Shown here one piece after another: positions 1 to 8,383 of a stretch of 26,710 nt of DNA. Position numbers and translations under genes: made by a program. Under the pieces are notes generated by a model that saw only the letters and a list, made by a program, of their open reading frames with translations, searched no databases and was not told the origin of the DNA. Source of the stretch: Streptomyces exfoliatus. GTDB lineage: Bacteria; Actinomycetota; Actinomycetes; Streptomycetales; Streptomycetaceae. The stretch lies in assembly GCF_000725545.1 (NCBI RefSeq), contig NZ_JNZP01000048.1, positions 1-26,710 of the forward strand, given 5' to 3'. The first letter of the stretch is position 1, and each line of letters starts with the position of its first letter.

Positions 1-1
1 G

Positions 2-3000
2 CCCCCGCCCCTCCGCGTACCGGCCCCCACATCCGTCCCCACCCCACGGCCCCTCCCCGTCGAGGACGAGCCGTGGCCCTCCGGCGTCGACGCGCCCGAC
101 TGGGACCCGTACGCCCCCTGGGACACCGGCAGCGAGCCGCCCGTCGGCAGGCTGCTGCGCGACGGACGGCTCGCCGAGGCGTACTGGATGACCGTCGCCT
201 CCCGCGAGAGCGACGTCCGGGCCCGCGCCCTCGCCTTCGCCGCCGCCGCGTTCGGCTGCGTCTCGGACAGCGAGGCCACCCCCGTACAGATGGCGCACGA
301 ACTCGACCCCGCGCTCGCCGCGCAGGACCGGGAGGCCCATCTCGTGGCCCTCGCCGCCGCGCTGCGCACCGGCCTCACCGCCCGCTGGGCCCACGGCCTG
401 ATCAGCGGTTTCGTCATGCCGTCCGGGCTCACCGGCCCCTGGCAGCAGCTGCTCACCGTGCTCGTCGCCGCCGTCAGGGACGGTCGCGTCTTCGAGCCCG
501 GCATGCTCCAGGGCAGCGCCGAGGGCCAGGAGGCCGCCACCCGCGAGGAGATCGGTCTCACCGCCCGGCAGCTGCTCGACGACCTGCCGCGCCGCAAGAT
601 GAAGTACCAGCGGGCGTCGCAGGTGCTCCAGTACCTCGTCGGGCCCTCGGGCCCGGTCCGCCACGCGCTGAACGAGGTCGTCGAGTGGTCCGGCCAGAGC
701 CCGGCCCAGTACGCCGGCACGCCGAACTTCCGTGCCTTGGGCGAGGAGTTGTGGCGGGCGGAGGACATCGACCGGCTCATCGAGGACACGGACGCCCTGT
801 TCCGTACGTCGAAGCAGGCCAAGGAGCCGATCACGGCCGGCGCGCTCCGCCAGCTGCACACCGCCTGCCGGTCCGTCGGCGAGCTGCTCATGCGTGCCGA
901 GGCCGCCCACGCCCACGCCGCCGCCCGGCCGCACCAGGGCATGAGCGACCGCGGTGTCCCCGAGCTGGCCTCGGTGCTCCGGGACGTCGCCGAGGAGCCC
1001 GCCCCGGCCGGCACCGGCGGTGCGGCGCTCGCGCTGCTGCGCGCCTGGCTGACCGGTGAGCACCTGCGGTCCGCGGACCCGGCGGCCGACCGGCTCCGCG
1101 AGAACGGCGGCCCCGTGCCGCCCGCCGACTGTCTCCTCCCGCTGCCCGACCTGCCCCGGGACGCCCTGGGCGACCCGGACCTCGCCGACCCCAGGGCGGC
1201 CCGCAGGATCGCCGCCCTCCTGACGCCCGCCGACGCCGAGTACGCCCTCGGCAGCTACCTCCACGACGGTGACCTGCACCTCGCCCAGGCGCTCGTCGCC
1301 GCCGTCGCGAGCGAGCCCGAGGCGTACGGCTGCACCGACCCCGAGTGGGGCGAGACGGCGGTACGGAGACTCGCCCAGAGCCACGAGGACTGGCGGCGCG
1401 AGGTCGCGGTCCGCCACGGCGAGGCCGCCGGCCTGCTCGCCCAGATGCGGACGCTCAACCAGCTGGCGGCCGATCAGGAACGGGAGTTCGTGGGCCGTCT
1501 CCAGCAGTTCGCCGACGGCGAGGAGTCGGGCCGCTACCGCTTCGCCGTGGACTCCCTGCGCACCTTGGAGGCGGAGCTCCGCACCCTCGTCGCCGACTAC
1601 ACCCGCCAGCTCCGCGAGAACCTCGCCGTGCTGCGCTCGCGCCCCGACCGGCCGCTGTCCGCCGGGGACCACGACCGGATCGCCCGGCTCATCGAGGAGG
1701 GGGACACGGTCACGGCCCAGGAGTTCCTCGCCCTCGCCACGAGCCACAAGCCACTGCCCGAGCGGCCCGCCGACGACGGCTCGGAACTCGCCGCGTTCCT
1801 CACCGGCGTCACCGCGCCCGACGCGCCGAAGGCCGGCGGCGAGGGCATCGACGCGGCCTGGTGGGCGAAGCACTACGGCGCCCCGGACGCCTCCCTCACC
1901 CCGGCGGCGGGCAACGGCCTGGAGTCCTGGGCGGCCCTCTGCACCCCGCAGGGCCGGCGCGGTGAATGGCAGCAGCACATCCCCCGGCTGCTGCGTCTGC
2001 TCGGCCTCGAACTGTCCACGCACCAGGTCAGCGCCGAGCGGGTGGCCCTCGGCCAGGGCATGCGCCGCTTCAAGGTGCGCGCGCGGGTCGCCGAGCGCGC
2101 CGGGTACGTCGCCGCGCTCGGCTCCCGGGCCTCTTCGTACACCGTCCTGCTCATCTGGGAGGAGCAGCCGGCCGACGGGCCGCTCGCCCATCTGGAGGAC
2201 GCCGACGTCGGCGCCAACATCGTGCTCTACCTGCACCCGCTCGGCATGGAGGGGCGGCGCGGCCTCGCCGAGTCCGCCCGCTCCTTCGCCCAGCAGGCGC
2301 TCGTCGTCGACTCCGCGGTGATGGGCTGGATGGCCGCCCGCGCCCCCGGCTCCTTCCGCTCGCTCCAGCGCGTCACCCTCCCCTGGGCCGCGTACAACCC
2401 GTACACCCCGTTCGTGGCGGGCCTCGTGCCGCCCGAGGTGTTCTACGGCCGCGACGAGGAGATGCGGGAGGTGATGGGCCGCGAGGGCGGCATGTTCCTC
2501 TACGGGGGCCGCCAGCTCGGCAAGTCCGCGCTGCTGCGCCGGGTCGCCGAGATCTTCCCGAGCCGCGCCGACGCCCATGTCGCCGTCTACCTCGACCTCC
2601 TGAAGGCGGAGATCGGCCACGCGGAGGCCCCCGACCGGATCTGGAGCCGGCTCGTCGAGGACCTCAAGCGCAAGGGCGTCTTCAACAGCAAGATGTCGGA
2701 GCAGGCCAACCCCGACGTCGTCGTACGCAACATCCAGTCCTGGCTGGACGAGGACGACACCCGGCGGATCCTGGTCCTCGCGGACGAGGCCGACGCCTTC
2801 CTCAACACCGACTCGCGCCGCGCCTACCGCGTCGGCAGCGAGTCGACCTTCCCCAACGTCATGCACTTCCAGCGCCTCATGGAACAGACCGAACGCCGCT
2901 TCAAGATCGTCTTCGCGGGTCTGCACCAGGTGCAGCGCTTCGGACACCTCTCCAACGTCTCCACCGTGCACGGCGGCCCCGACGTCCTCGTCGGCCCCCT

Positions 3001-4531
3001 CGGCACCCAGGCGGCCGTCCGTCTCGTCACCGAACCCATGGCCGCGCTCGGCTACTTCTTCGAGCGCCCCGAACTGGTCTGGCGGATCCTCGCCATCACC
3101 AACTACCAGGCCAACCTGGTGCAGATCTTCTGCCGCGAGCTCGTCCGCGTCCTCCACGACCGCCCGTACACCTGGGCCGGAAGCCCCGTCCGGATCACCG
3201 AGGACGACGTCCGGAAGGTCGCCGCGTCCGAGACCGTGCGCCGCCAGATCGCCGAGCGGCTCCGCTTCACCATCAACCTGGAGGACCGCTACCGGGTCCT
3301 CGCCCTCGTCATCGCCCTGCGCAGCCTCAAGGACGGCTACCGCGGCGACTACTCCGCGGGCGAACTGCTCCAGCTGGCCCGGGAGGCGTGGCCGGAGGGC
3401 TTCGAGATGCTCAGCGCCAAACAAGCGCAGATCTTCCTCACCGAGATGGTCGGCCTCGGCCTGCTCATCCAGCTCGGCGACCGCTCCCGCTTCGCCGTCC
3501 GCAGCCCCAACGTCGTCAACATGCTCGGCACCCGCGAGGAGCTCGAACTCGAACTCCGGGAGACCGAGTTCGGCCTGCCCTACGACTACAACCCGCACGC
3601 CGCCCGCCGCATCCTCGGCCGCGACGCCCGGCACGTGCAGACGTACAGCCCGCTCACCGAGGAACAGCTCCACGAGACCGCGCAGTCCGGCGTCAGCCTG
3701 ATCGGCACCACCGCGCTCCACCGGCCCGAACTCGTCCGCCAGGCGGTCACCGCCTTCGCCGTGAACCGCGGCGTCGACGTCGTCCCGTACGCCCTCGGGG
3801 AGGACCTCGCCGGCCTCCTCAAGAGCCGCCGCCGCAAAGCCCACGTGATCATCGCGGACCTGCGCGGCGCCACCACCGCCACGCTGCGCGAGACCGTCCG
3901 CGCCCTCCTGGTCCACGCCGGTCCCGCCGCCGACCGCCTCCTGCGGCAGACCGAGCGGCGCAGCGGCGGCAACGACAACCGCTCCGTCGTCGTCCTCGCC
4001 GACGCCGCGGGCCTCGCCGAACTCGCCGCCGACGACGGGCACGAGGAGCTGTCCGTACGGTGGCTGCGTCCCGACCGGTGGACCGCCGACGCCCTGCGCG
4101 CCTGGTCCGAGTGCCCCTTCGTGTCCCGCGAGGACCGCGACCGGCTCGTCGCCGCGACCGGTGGCTGGCCGCGCTGGATGGAGGCCGCCGTGACGGACGT
4201 GTCCGTGCACGGGGCGACCCTGGACAACGCCGTGGAGCGGATACGCGCCCTCATCGCCGGCCCCCGCAACATCGAGGAGCACCTGCGCCTCTCCGGGCTC
4301 GACGCCCGGGACCTCGACCTCCTCGCGGCCTGGACGGGCTACGTGGGCGAGGGCCAGGGCGTGCCCCGCGACGACGTGGGCGCGGCGATCGAGCTCTCCG
4401 ACGCGGACACCGACGCCTGGCTGCACCACCTGGGCCGGCTCGGCGTCCTCGACGAGACGCCCGAGGGCTTCGCGGTGGAACCGGTGACGTACCGCGCCGT
4501 GCGGTCCCGGGCGGCCGCCGGGGAGAAGTGA
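2..4531 (+). CDS. Large STAND/AAA-like ATPase, 5' end outside window
   Basis: The frame is open to the left edge and reads smoothly into the first ATG (188), so the true start lies upstream; residue numbers here count from 188. The N-terminal ~500 residues are helical, with a coiled-coil-like part around 420-480. About residues 560-740 form a mixed alpha/beta region ending in a VNPY-like segment (AAYNPYTPF) and FYGRDEE, which leads into an ATPase. Walker A is GGRQLGKS (773-780, Lys779). Walker B is ILVLADEAD (Asp866, Glu867). A sensor-like FKIVFAGLHQVQRF follows, then a winged-helix-like region around 1030-1120. The C-terminal ~300 residues look like a second NTPase-type module without a Walker A; it keeps a TGGWP motif (1324-1328). 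The style is that of predicted signalling or conflict ATPases, but I cannot name the family. The next gene starts 1 bp after the stop, indicating co-translation. Codon use is typical of the host, so recent transfer is not suggested. Confidence 0.85.
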   Translation, partial: PPPLRVPAPTSVPTPRPLPVEDEPWPSGVDAPDWDPYAPWDTGSEPPVGRLLRDGRLAEAYWMTVASRESDVRARALAFAAAAFGCVSDSEATPVQMAHELDPALAAQDREAHLVALAAALRTGLTARWAHGLISGFVMPSGLTGPWQQLLTVLVAAVRDGRVFEPGMLQGSAEGQEAATREEIGLTARQLLDDLPRRKMKYQRASQVLQYLVGPSGPVRHALNEVVEWSGQSPAQYAGTPNFRALGEELWRAEDIDRLIEDTDALFRTSKQAKEPITAGALRQLHTACRSVGELLMRAEAAHAHAAARPHQGMSDRGVPELASVLRDVAEEPAPAGTGGAALALLRAWLTGEHLRSADPAADRLRENGGPVPPADCLLPLPDLPRDALGDPDLADPRAARRIAALLTPADAEYALGSYLHDGDLHLAQALVAAVASEPEAYGCTDPEWGETAVRRLAQSHEDWRREVAVRHGEAAGLLAQMRTLNQLAADQEREFVGRLQQFADGEESGRYRFAVDSLRTLEAELRTLVADYTRQLRENLAVLRSRPDRPLSAGDHDRIARLIEEGDTVTAQEFLALATSHKPLPERPADDGSELAAFLTGVTAPDAPKAGGEGIDAAWWAKHYGAPDASLTPAAGNGLESWAALCTPQGRRGEWQQHIPRLLRLLGLELSTHQVSAERVALGQGMRRFKVRARVAERAGYVAALGSRASSYTVLLIWEEQPADGPLAHLEDADVGANIVLYLHPLGMEGRRGLAESARSFAQQALVVDSAVMGWMAARAPGSFRSLQRVTLPWAAYNPYTPFVAGLVPPEVFYGRDEEMREVMGREGGMFLYGGRQLGKSALLRRVAEIFPSRADAHVAVYLDLLKAEIGHAEAPDRIWSRLVEDLKRKGVFNSKMSEQANPDVVVRNIQSWLDEDDTRRILVLADEADAFLNTDSRRAYRVGSESTFPNVMHFQRLMEQTERRFKIVFAGLHQVQRFGHLSNVSTVHGGPDVLVGPLGTQAAVRLVTEPMAALGYFFERPELVWRILAITNYQANLVQIFCRELVRVLHDRPYTWAGSPVRITEDDVRKVAASETVRRQIAERLRFTINLEDRYRVLALVIALRSLKDGYRGDYSAGELLQLAREAWPEGFEMLSAKQAQIFLTEMVGLGLLIQLGDRSRFAVRSPNVVNMLGTREELELELRETEFGLPYDYNPHAARRILGRDARHVQTYSPLTEEQLHETAQSGVSLIGTTALHRPELVRQAVTAFAVNRGVDVVPYALGEDLAGLLKSRRRKAHVIIADLRGATTATLRETVRALLVHAGPAADRLLRQTERRSGGNDNRSVVVLADAAGLAELAADDGHEELSVRWLRPDRWTADALRAWSECPFVSREDRDRLVAATGGWPRWMEAAVTDVSVHGATLDNAVERIRALIAGPRNIEEHLRLSGLDARDLDLLAAWTGYVGEGQGVPRDDVGAAIELSDADTDAWLHHLGRLGVLDETPEGFAVEPVTYRAVRSRAAAGEK

Positions 4532-4532
4532 G

Positions 4533-6134
4533 GTGACGCACGCGGAAGCCCGTACGGGCGTGCCCGCCGTGCGCCCGGACGACCTGCCGGGGGTACGGGC
4601 CCAGCTGCGCGGCGTCACCGCCGACCTCGCGGCAGGACGGAACTGCCTCTGGCTGGTCACCGACGCCATGGTGGAGTCGGGGCTCGCGGACGAGCTGTAC
4701 CGGGGCGCCCTGTTCGGCAGTCCGGCACGGGTCGACGTACCGCCTCCGACGTCCGCACGCGCGCGTACGGACGATCCCTTCGCGGGCGATCCCTTCGCGG
4801 GGGAGGGCGGCGAGGAGGCGGCGGAGTGGTGGGCGGACGCCGACGAGCTGCCCTATCTCGACCTCCCCGACGACGGCTTCGACCTCGACCTCGGCTGGTC
4901 CCTCGACGGCCGCCCGCCCCGCGTACCGGCACCCCGGCAGCCCGCCGGCCCCCGGCACGAACCGCACGGCCTCCTCGCCCGCCTCGGCAAGGAACTCTCC
5001 GTCGACGCCGACGAGGCCGTCGCGACCCTGGTCGCCCCCGGCCGCGACCGCCGCCCGGTCGTCGGCATCCGCGCGTGGGCGGAGGACGACAGCGGTACGC
5101 GTACGAGTGCGGGGAGGGCCACCGGCGCGCGTGCGGGGACCGGGCCGCGCGGCGTCGCCGTCGAGCGGCTCTTCCGCCACCTCGCCGCCGCGGTCAAGGC
5201 GGCCGGGCTCACGCCGGGCGAGCGCCCCCGGCTCCTGGTCGTCGCCCGCCTTCGCGACCTGCCGGAATCGCTCCCCGACGAACTGCGCAACGGCCTCGGC
5301 GACACGGCCGTGCACTGGTGGTGGGGCGTGCTCGGCAGGCTCGACACGGCCATCGCCATCGCGCCCCTCCTCGACCACGGGCCCGACACCTCCGGCCGCG
5401 ACCGGGACCCGCTGCGGGAGCGGATCCGCCGCGCCGTGCGGTCCGAGACCGTGGTCGAGATCTGCGGCCCCGACCTGGAGCTCGCCCGGCGGCTCGCGGG
5501 GGAGTGGGACGGCGCGCAGCACACCCTCGGCGCCGCACTCGGGCGCTGCCTCGCCGCGGGTTCCGGCCCCGTTCCTGCCGACTGCCCGCCGCTGCGGCGG
5601 GTCGGAGCCCTGCTGCGACCCGGCGCGGAGCTGCGCCAGGCGTGGGCCAGGGGCGCCGTCGTCTCCTGGGAGGGCCGACTGCGCCCGCACGCGGGCGTCT
5701 GGCACCCCTCCGACGGGGCGGACGCGGCCGAAGTCGACGGGGCCGGCGCGGACGCACGGGCCCGTCTCACCGCCCTGGTCTCCCAGGCACAGCAGCGGGT
5801 CCTCACGCCCTGGATAGAAGAGGCCAGGCAGCACCTCGCCGTACGGGCGCTCGGTCACCTCAACCGCCCGGCGGCCGTCGTCGTCGCCGACCACGCGGAC
5901 CGTCCCCCCGCCCACCCGGGCGGCTCTCCGGAACGGACCTTCCTGGAGCTCCAGGTCGGGGAACTCCTGCGCGCCCACATCGGTGGAGCCGTCGCGCTGC
6001 CGCAGAGCGACGCGCGGCTCCTCAGGCTGCTGGTTATGGCCAGAAACGTACTTTCGCATCGCTCCGTGATGTACGACCGGACGCTCGACGACCTCTGCGC
6101 CGAGCTGTCCCAGGCCGATCTGCGGGCCCGCTAG
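4533..6134 (+). CDS. Partner of the large ATPase with C-terminal HEPN-like motif
   Basis: A 533-residue protein of unrecognised family. The GTG start lies 1 bp after the stop of the large ATPase gene, and a GAGAAG..AGG purine stretch covers that stop, so the two are probably co-translated. Residues ~75-140 are acidic and proline-rich (low complexity). Residues ~205-330 have alternating beta and helix segments (PRLLVVARLRDLP, VVEICGPDLELARRL) like a degenerate P-loop fold, but no Walker A is present. The last ~60 residues are helical and contain RNVLSH (Arg504, His509), the R-x4-H signature of HEPN-fold ribonucleases. HEPN domains in prokaryotic conflict systems cut RNA after an NTPase partner senses a trigger; applying that here is inference from one short motif and the neighbour. 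A downstream fabG promoter region suggests the operon ends here. Confidence 0.8.
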   Translation: MTHAEARTGVPAVRPDDLPGVRAQLRGVTADLAAGRNCLWLVTDAMVESGLADELYRGALFGSPARVDVPPPTSARARTDDPFAGDPFAGEGGEEAAEWWADADELPYLDLPDDGFDLDLGWSLDGRPPRVPAPRQPAGPRHEPHGLLARLGKELSVDADEAVATLVAPGRDRRPVVGIRAWAEDDSGTRTSAGRATGARAGTGPRGVAVERLFRHLAAAVKAAGLTPGERPRLLVVARLRDLPESLPDELRNGLGDTAVHWWWGVLGRLDTAIAIAPLLDHGPDTSGRDRDPLRERIRRAVRSETVVEICGPDLELARRLAGEWDGAQHTLGAALGRCLAAGSGPVPADCPPLRRVGALLRPGAELRQAWARGAVVSWEGRLRPHAGVWHPSDGADAAEVDGAGADARARLTALVSQAQQRVLTPWIEEARQHLAVRALGHLNRPAAVVVADHADRPPAHPGGSPERTFLELQVGELLRAHIGGAVALPQSDARLLRLLVMARNVLSHRSVMYDRTLDDLCAELSQADLRAR

Positions 6135-6181
6135 ACGGCGCCCGAGAACGGCGACGGGCCGCCCCGCTCCGCCTCCGAGCT

Positions 6182-6219
6182 GTAGGGACCCGACAGTGAC
6201 ACCCCTACGCCACTGTCGG
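6182..6219. promoter_or_regulatory. Two interleaved inverted repeats upstream of fabG
   Basis: CCGACAGTG (6190-6198) and CACTGTCGG (6211-6219) form a perfect 9 bp inverted repeat with a 12 bp spacer. A second pair, GTAGGG (6182-6187) and CCCTAC (6203-6208), is interleaved with it, so in RNA the two stems would form a pseudoknot or exclude each other. On DNA the 9 bp repeat looks like a dimeric operator. It lies 74 bp upstream of the fabG start and just upstream of the putative promoter. There is no T-run, so a simple terminator is less likely. The regulator is unknown. Confidence 0.5.
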
Positions 6220-6251
6220 AGGTCGATTCCTCATGTCGAGGGCGATACCGA

Positions 6252-6285
6252 TAGGTTTTCGGCTACCAGACCGCTATCGAAAGGG
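6252..6285 (+). promoter_or_regulatory. Putative fabG -10 element and ribosome binding site
   Basis: TAGGTT at 6252-6257 fits an actinobacterial -10 hexamer, in an AT-richer patch than its surroundings; no good -35 is visible. AAAGGG (6280-6285) lies 7 nt before the TTG at 6293 and is what decides the fabG start. The in-frame ATG at 6233 has no comparable Shine-Dalgarno sequence. Confidence 0.4.
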
Positions 6286-6292
6286 TGATCCG

Positions 6293-7012
6293 TTGAGCCG
6301 CTCGGTTCTCGTCACCGGAGGAAACCGGGGCATCGGCCTCGCCATCGCCCGCGCGTTCGCCGAGGCCGGCGACAAGGTCGCGATCACGTACCGCTCCGGC
6401 GAGCCTCCGGCCGCCCTGGTCGAGCTCGGCTGCCTCCCCGTCAAGTGCGACATCACCGACACGGAGCAGGTGGAGCAGGCGTACAAGGAGATCGAGGAGA
6501 AGCACGGTCCGGTCGAGGTCCTCGTGGCCAACGCCGGCGTGACGAAGGACCAGCTCCTCATGCGCATGTCCGAGGAGGACTTCACGTCCGTCCTCGACAC
6601 CAACCTCACCGGCACCTTCCGGGTGGTCAAGCGCGCCAACCGCGGGATGCTGCGCGCCAAGAAGGGCCGCGTCGTCCTGATCTCCTCCGTCGTCGGTCTG
6701 CTGGGCTCCGCGGGCCAGGCCAACTACGCCGCCTCCAAGGCCGGCCTGGTCGGCTTCGCCCGCTCCCTCGCGCGTGAGCTCGGCTCGCGCAACATCACTT
6801 TCAACGTCGTCGCCCCTGGTTTCGTCGCCACCGACATGACCGCGGTCCTCACCGACGAGCAGCGCGCGGGCATCGTGTCCCAGGTGCCGCTGGGCCGTTA
6901 CGCGCAGCCGGAGGAGATCGCCGCCGCGGTGAAGTTCCTCGCCTCCGACGACGCCTCGTACATCACTGGAGCCGTCATCCCGGTTGACGGCGGATTGGGC
7001 ATGGGTCACTGA
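6293..7012 (+). CDS. fabG: 3-oxoacyl-[acyl-carrier-protein] reductase
   Basis: A 239-residue short-chain dehydrogenase that reduces beta-ketoacyl-ACP with NADPH in the fatty acid synthase II cycle in the cytosol. The NADP-binding TGGNRGIG loop is at residues 8-15 and the NAG motif near 80-82. The catalytic triad is Ser132, Tyr145 and Lys149 (ISSVVG ... NYAASK), with the 13-residue Ser-Tyr spacing of E. coli FabG. I chose the TTG at 6293 because it gives the normal FabG N-terminus (MSRSVLVTGG) and has an AAAGGG ribosome site. The ATG at 6233 would add 20 atypical residues. The enoyl reductase gene follows after 5 bp, so the two reductive steps of elongation are encoded as one operon. The pairing matches what I recall of S. 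coelicolor SCO1815-SCO1814. Confidence 0.95.
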   Translation: MSRSVLVTGGNRGIGLAIARAFAEAGDKVAITYRSGEPPAALVELGCLPVKCDITDTEQVEQAYKEIEEKHGPVEVLVANAGVTKDQLLMRMSEEDFTSVLDTNLTGTFRVVKRANRGMLRAKKGRVVLISSVVGLLGSAGQANYAASKAGLVGFARSLARELGSRNITFNVVAPGFVATDMTAVLTDEQRAGIVSQVPLGRYAQPEEIAAAVKFLASDDASYITGAVIPVDGGLGMGH

Positions 7013-7017
7013 TCACC

Positions 7018-7794
7018 ATGAGCGGAATTCTCGAGGGCAAGCGCATCCTGATCACCGGTGTGCTGATGGAGTCCTCCATCGCCTTCCACACCGCGAAGCT
7101 GGCCCAGGAGCAGGGTGCGGAGATCATCCTCACCGCCTGGCCGCGGCCGTCGCTCACCGAGCGCATCGCCAAGAAGCTGCCCAAGCCCGAGAACGTCAAG
7201 GTCCTCGAGCTCGACGTCTCCAACGACGAGCACCTCGCCCGCCTGGAGGGCCAGGTGCGCGAGCACCTCGGCGACCGGCTCGACGGCATCGTGCACTCCA
7301 TCGGCTTCGCCCCGCAGGACGCGCTCGGCGGCAACTTCCTCAACACGCCGTTCGAGTCCGTCGCCACGGCGATGCACGTCTCCGCCTTCTCCCTGAAGTC
7401 GCTGACGACGGCGCTGCTGCCGCTGATGACCGAGGGCGGCTCCGTCGTCGGCCTCACCTTCGACGCGAAGTTCGCCTGGCCGCAGTACGACTGGATGGGC
7501 CCGGCCAAGGCCGCCCTCGAGGCCACCAGCCGCTACATGGCGCGCGACCTGGGCAAGCAGAACATCCGCTGCAACCTGATCTCGGCGGGCCCGATCGGTT
7601 CGATGGCCGCCAAGTCCATCCCGGGCTTCGGCGAGCTGGCCGCCGTGTGGGACAGCCGCTCCCCGCTGGAGTGGAAGCTCGAGGACCCGGAGCCGGCCGG
7701 CCGCGGCGTCGTGGCCCTGCTCTCCGACTGGTTCCCGAAGACGACGGGTGAGATCGTCCACGTCGACGGCGGCCTGCACGCGATCGGCGCCTGA
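7018..7794 (+). CDS. fabI: Enoyl-[acyl-carrier-protein] reductase (NADH), InhA/FabI type
   Basis: A 258-residue divergent short-chain dehydrogenase that carries out the last reduction of each fatty-acid elongation cycle (trans-2-enoyl-ACP to acyl-ACP). The N-terminal nucleotide site has the FabI-type pattern TGVLMESSIAFH (residues 13-24). IVHSIGFAP places a serine at position 94, equivalent to Ser94 of Mycobacterium InhA. The catalytic pair is Tyr157 and Lys164 in YDWMGPAK (Y-x6-K, the FabI spacing rather than the Y-x3-K of FabG). GPIGSMAAKSIPGF is the substrate-loop region. It lies 5 bp downstream of fabG in the same operon and is followed by a strong terminator hairpin. It could equally be labelled inhA; the function is clear either way. 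Confidence 0.95.
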   Translation: MSGILEGKRILITGVLMESSIAFHTAKLAQEQGAEIILTAWPRPSLTERIAKKLPKPENVKVLELDVSNDEHLARLEGQVREHLGDRLDGIVHSIGFAPQDALGGNFLNTPFESVATAMHVSAFSLKSLTTALLPLMTEGGSVVGLTFDAKFAWPQYDWMGPAKAALEATSRYMARDLGKQNIRCNLISAGPIGSMAAKSIPGFGELAAVWDSRSPLEWKLEDPEPAGRGVVALLSDWFPKTTGEIVHVDGGLHAIGA

Positions 7795-7815
7795 CACCTC
7801 CCCACCGCAGCTAGA

Positions 7816-7857
7816 GAGGGCCGTGTGCCCGCCCCCACCGGGCGGCACACGGCCCTC
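7816..7857 (+). terminator. Terminator of the fabG-fabI operon
   Basis: GAGGGCCGTGTGCC (7816-7829) pairs perfectly with GGCACACGGCCCTC (7844-7857). The stem extends inward by 4 more G:C pairs past a bulged C, around a short C-rich loop. It starts 22 bp after the fabI stop. There is no U-run, as is common for Streptomyces terminators. Confidence 0.8.
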
Positions 7858-7877
7858 GCCGTTCCGCAACTCCTGCC

Positions 7878-7914
7878 CGACTCGAAAAGTCGCGCGAATC
7901 ACCCCAGACTGGGG
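7878..7914. promoter_or_regulatory. Two short palindromes upstream of the secreted-protein gene
   Basis: CGACT-cgaaa-AGTCG (7878-7892) is followed by CCCCAG-a-CTGGGG (7902-7914), the latter a perfect 6 bp dyad around a single base. They lie 60-95 bp upstream of the start at 7973, a position suited to an operator. No regulator could be assigned and no convincing promoter hexamers were seen. Confidence 0.3.
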
Positions 7915-7972
7915 CAGAGCGTGAAGTTCCTGCTACTGCGGTTCCTGCGACGGACGGGGAGGAGGTACGGGC

Positions 7973-8383
7973 ATGCACGCGATACGCAACGGGTTCGGCG
8001 CCTTCGCCTCCGTCGCCGTTCTGCTCACCGGGATAGCCGTGGCCGCCGAGGTGCGGGCGGCCCCGGCCCCCGCCGAGGAGCTCCCCGCCACCGCCCCGGC
8101 GACCGGGGAGCCGGAGAACTTCGGAGCCTCCTGCCGCACCGTCGTCCAGGGCTCCCGCGTCACCGCCCACTGCCACAACCCGTACCCGCGCACCGACCGG
8201 ATCCGCCTCCACGTCGAGTGCGAGCGTTGGTGGGACGTCGACAGCGACAGCGCGCCGGTGGACGTCGGACCCGCCGACTACGGCCGGGTCGGCGGCCGCT
8301 GCTGGAAGGAGGTCCGGTCCGCCTGGGTCACCCACGAGCCGGCGGACGAGGCTCCTCGGCCGGCTCCGGTCCGGGGTTCCTGA
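7973..8383 (+). CDS. Small secreted protein, unknown function
   Basis: A 136-residue protein with an N-terminal signal peptide: positive start (MHAIRN), hydrophobic core (FASVAVLLTGIAVAA), then an Ala-rich stretch with a plausible cleavage site near VRAA. The exported part has an Ala/Pro/Glu-rich linker and a compact region with four cysteines (SCRTV, AHCHN, VECERW, GRCWK) that could form two disulfides outside the cell. The GGGGAGGAGG ribosome site just upstream supports the ATG. I do not recognise a family. Its last 56 bp overlap, on the other strand, the end of the GntR-family regulator gene. The real terminus may therefore be constrained by that gene, and the Pro/Arg-rich last ~18 residues look unconserved. 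Confidence 0.7.
   Translation: MHAIRNGFGAFASVAVLLTGIAVAAEVRAAPAPAEELPATAPATGEPENFGASCRTVVQGSRVTAHCHNPYPRTDRIRLHVECERWWDVDSDSAPVDVGPADYGRVGGRCWKEVRSAWVTHEPADEAPRPAPVRGS

Noticed and set aside
4251..6059. 602-residue - strand open frame opposite the HEPN-like gene
   Set aside because: Low-complexity composition typical of antisense in GC-rich DNA and no recognisable motif; the + strand gene is coupled to its neighbour.
6233..6292. 20-residue N-terminal extension of FabG from the ATG at 6233
   Set aside because: No ribosome site, and FabG proteins start directly at MSRSVLVTGG-type sequence; TTG 6293 has AAAGGG.
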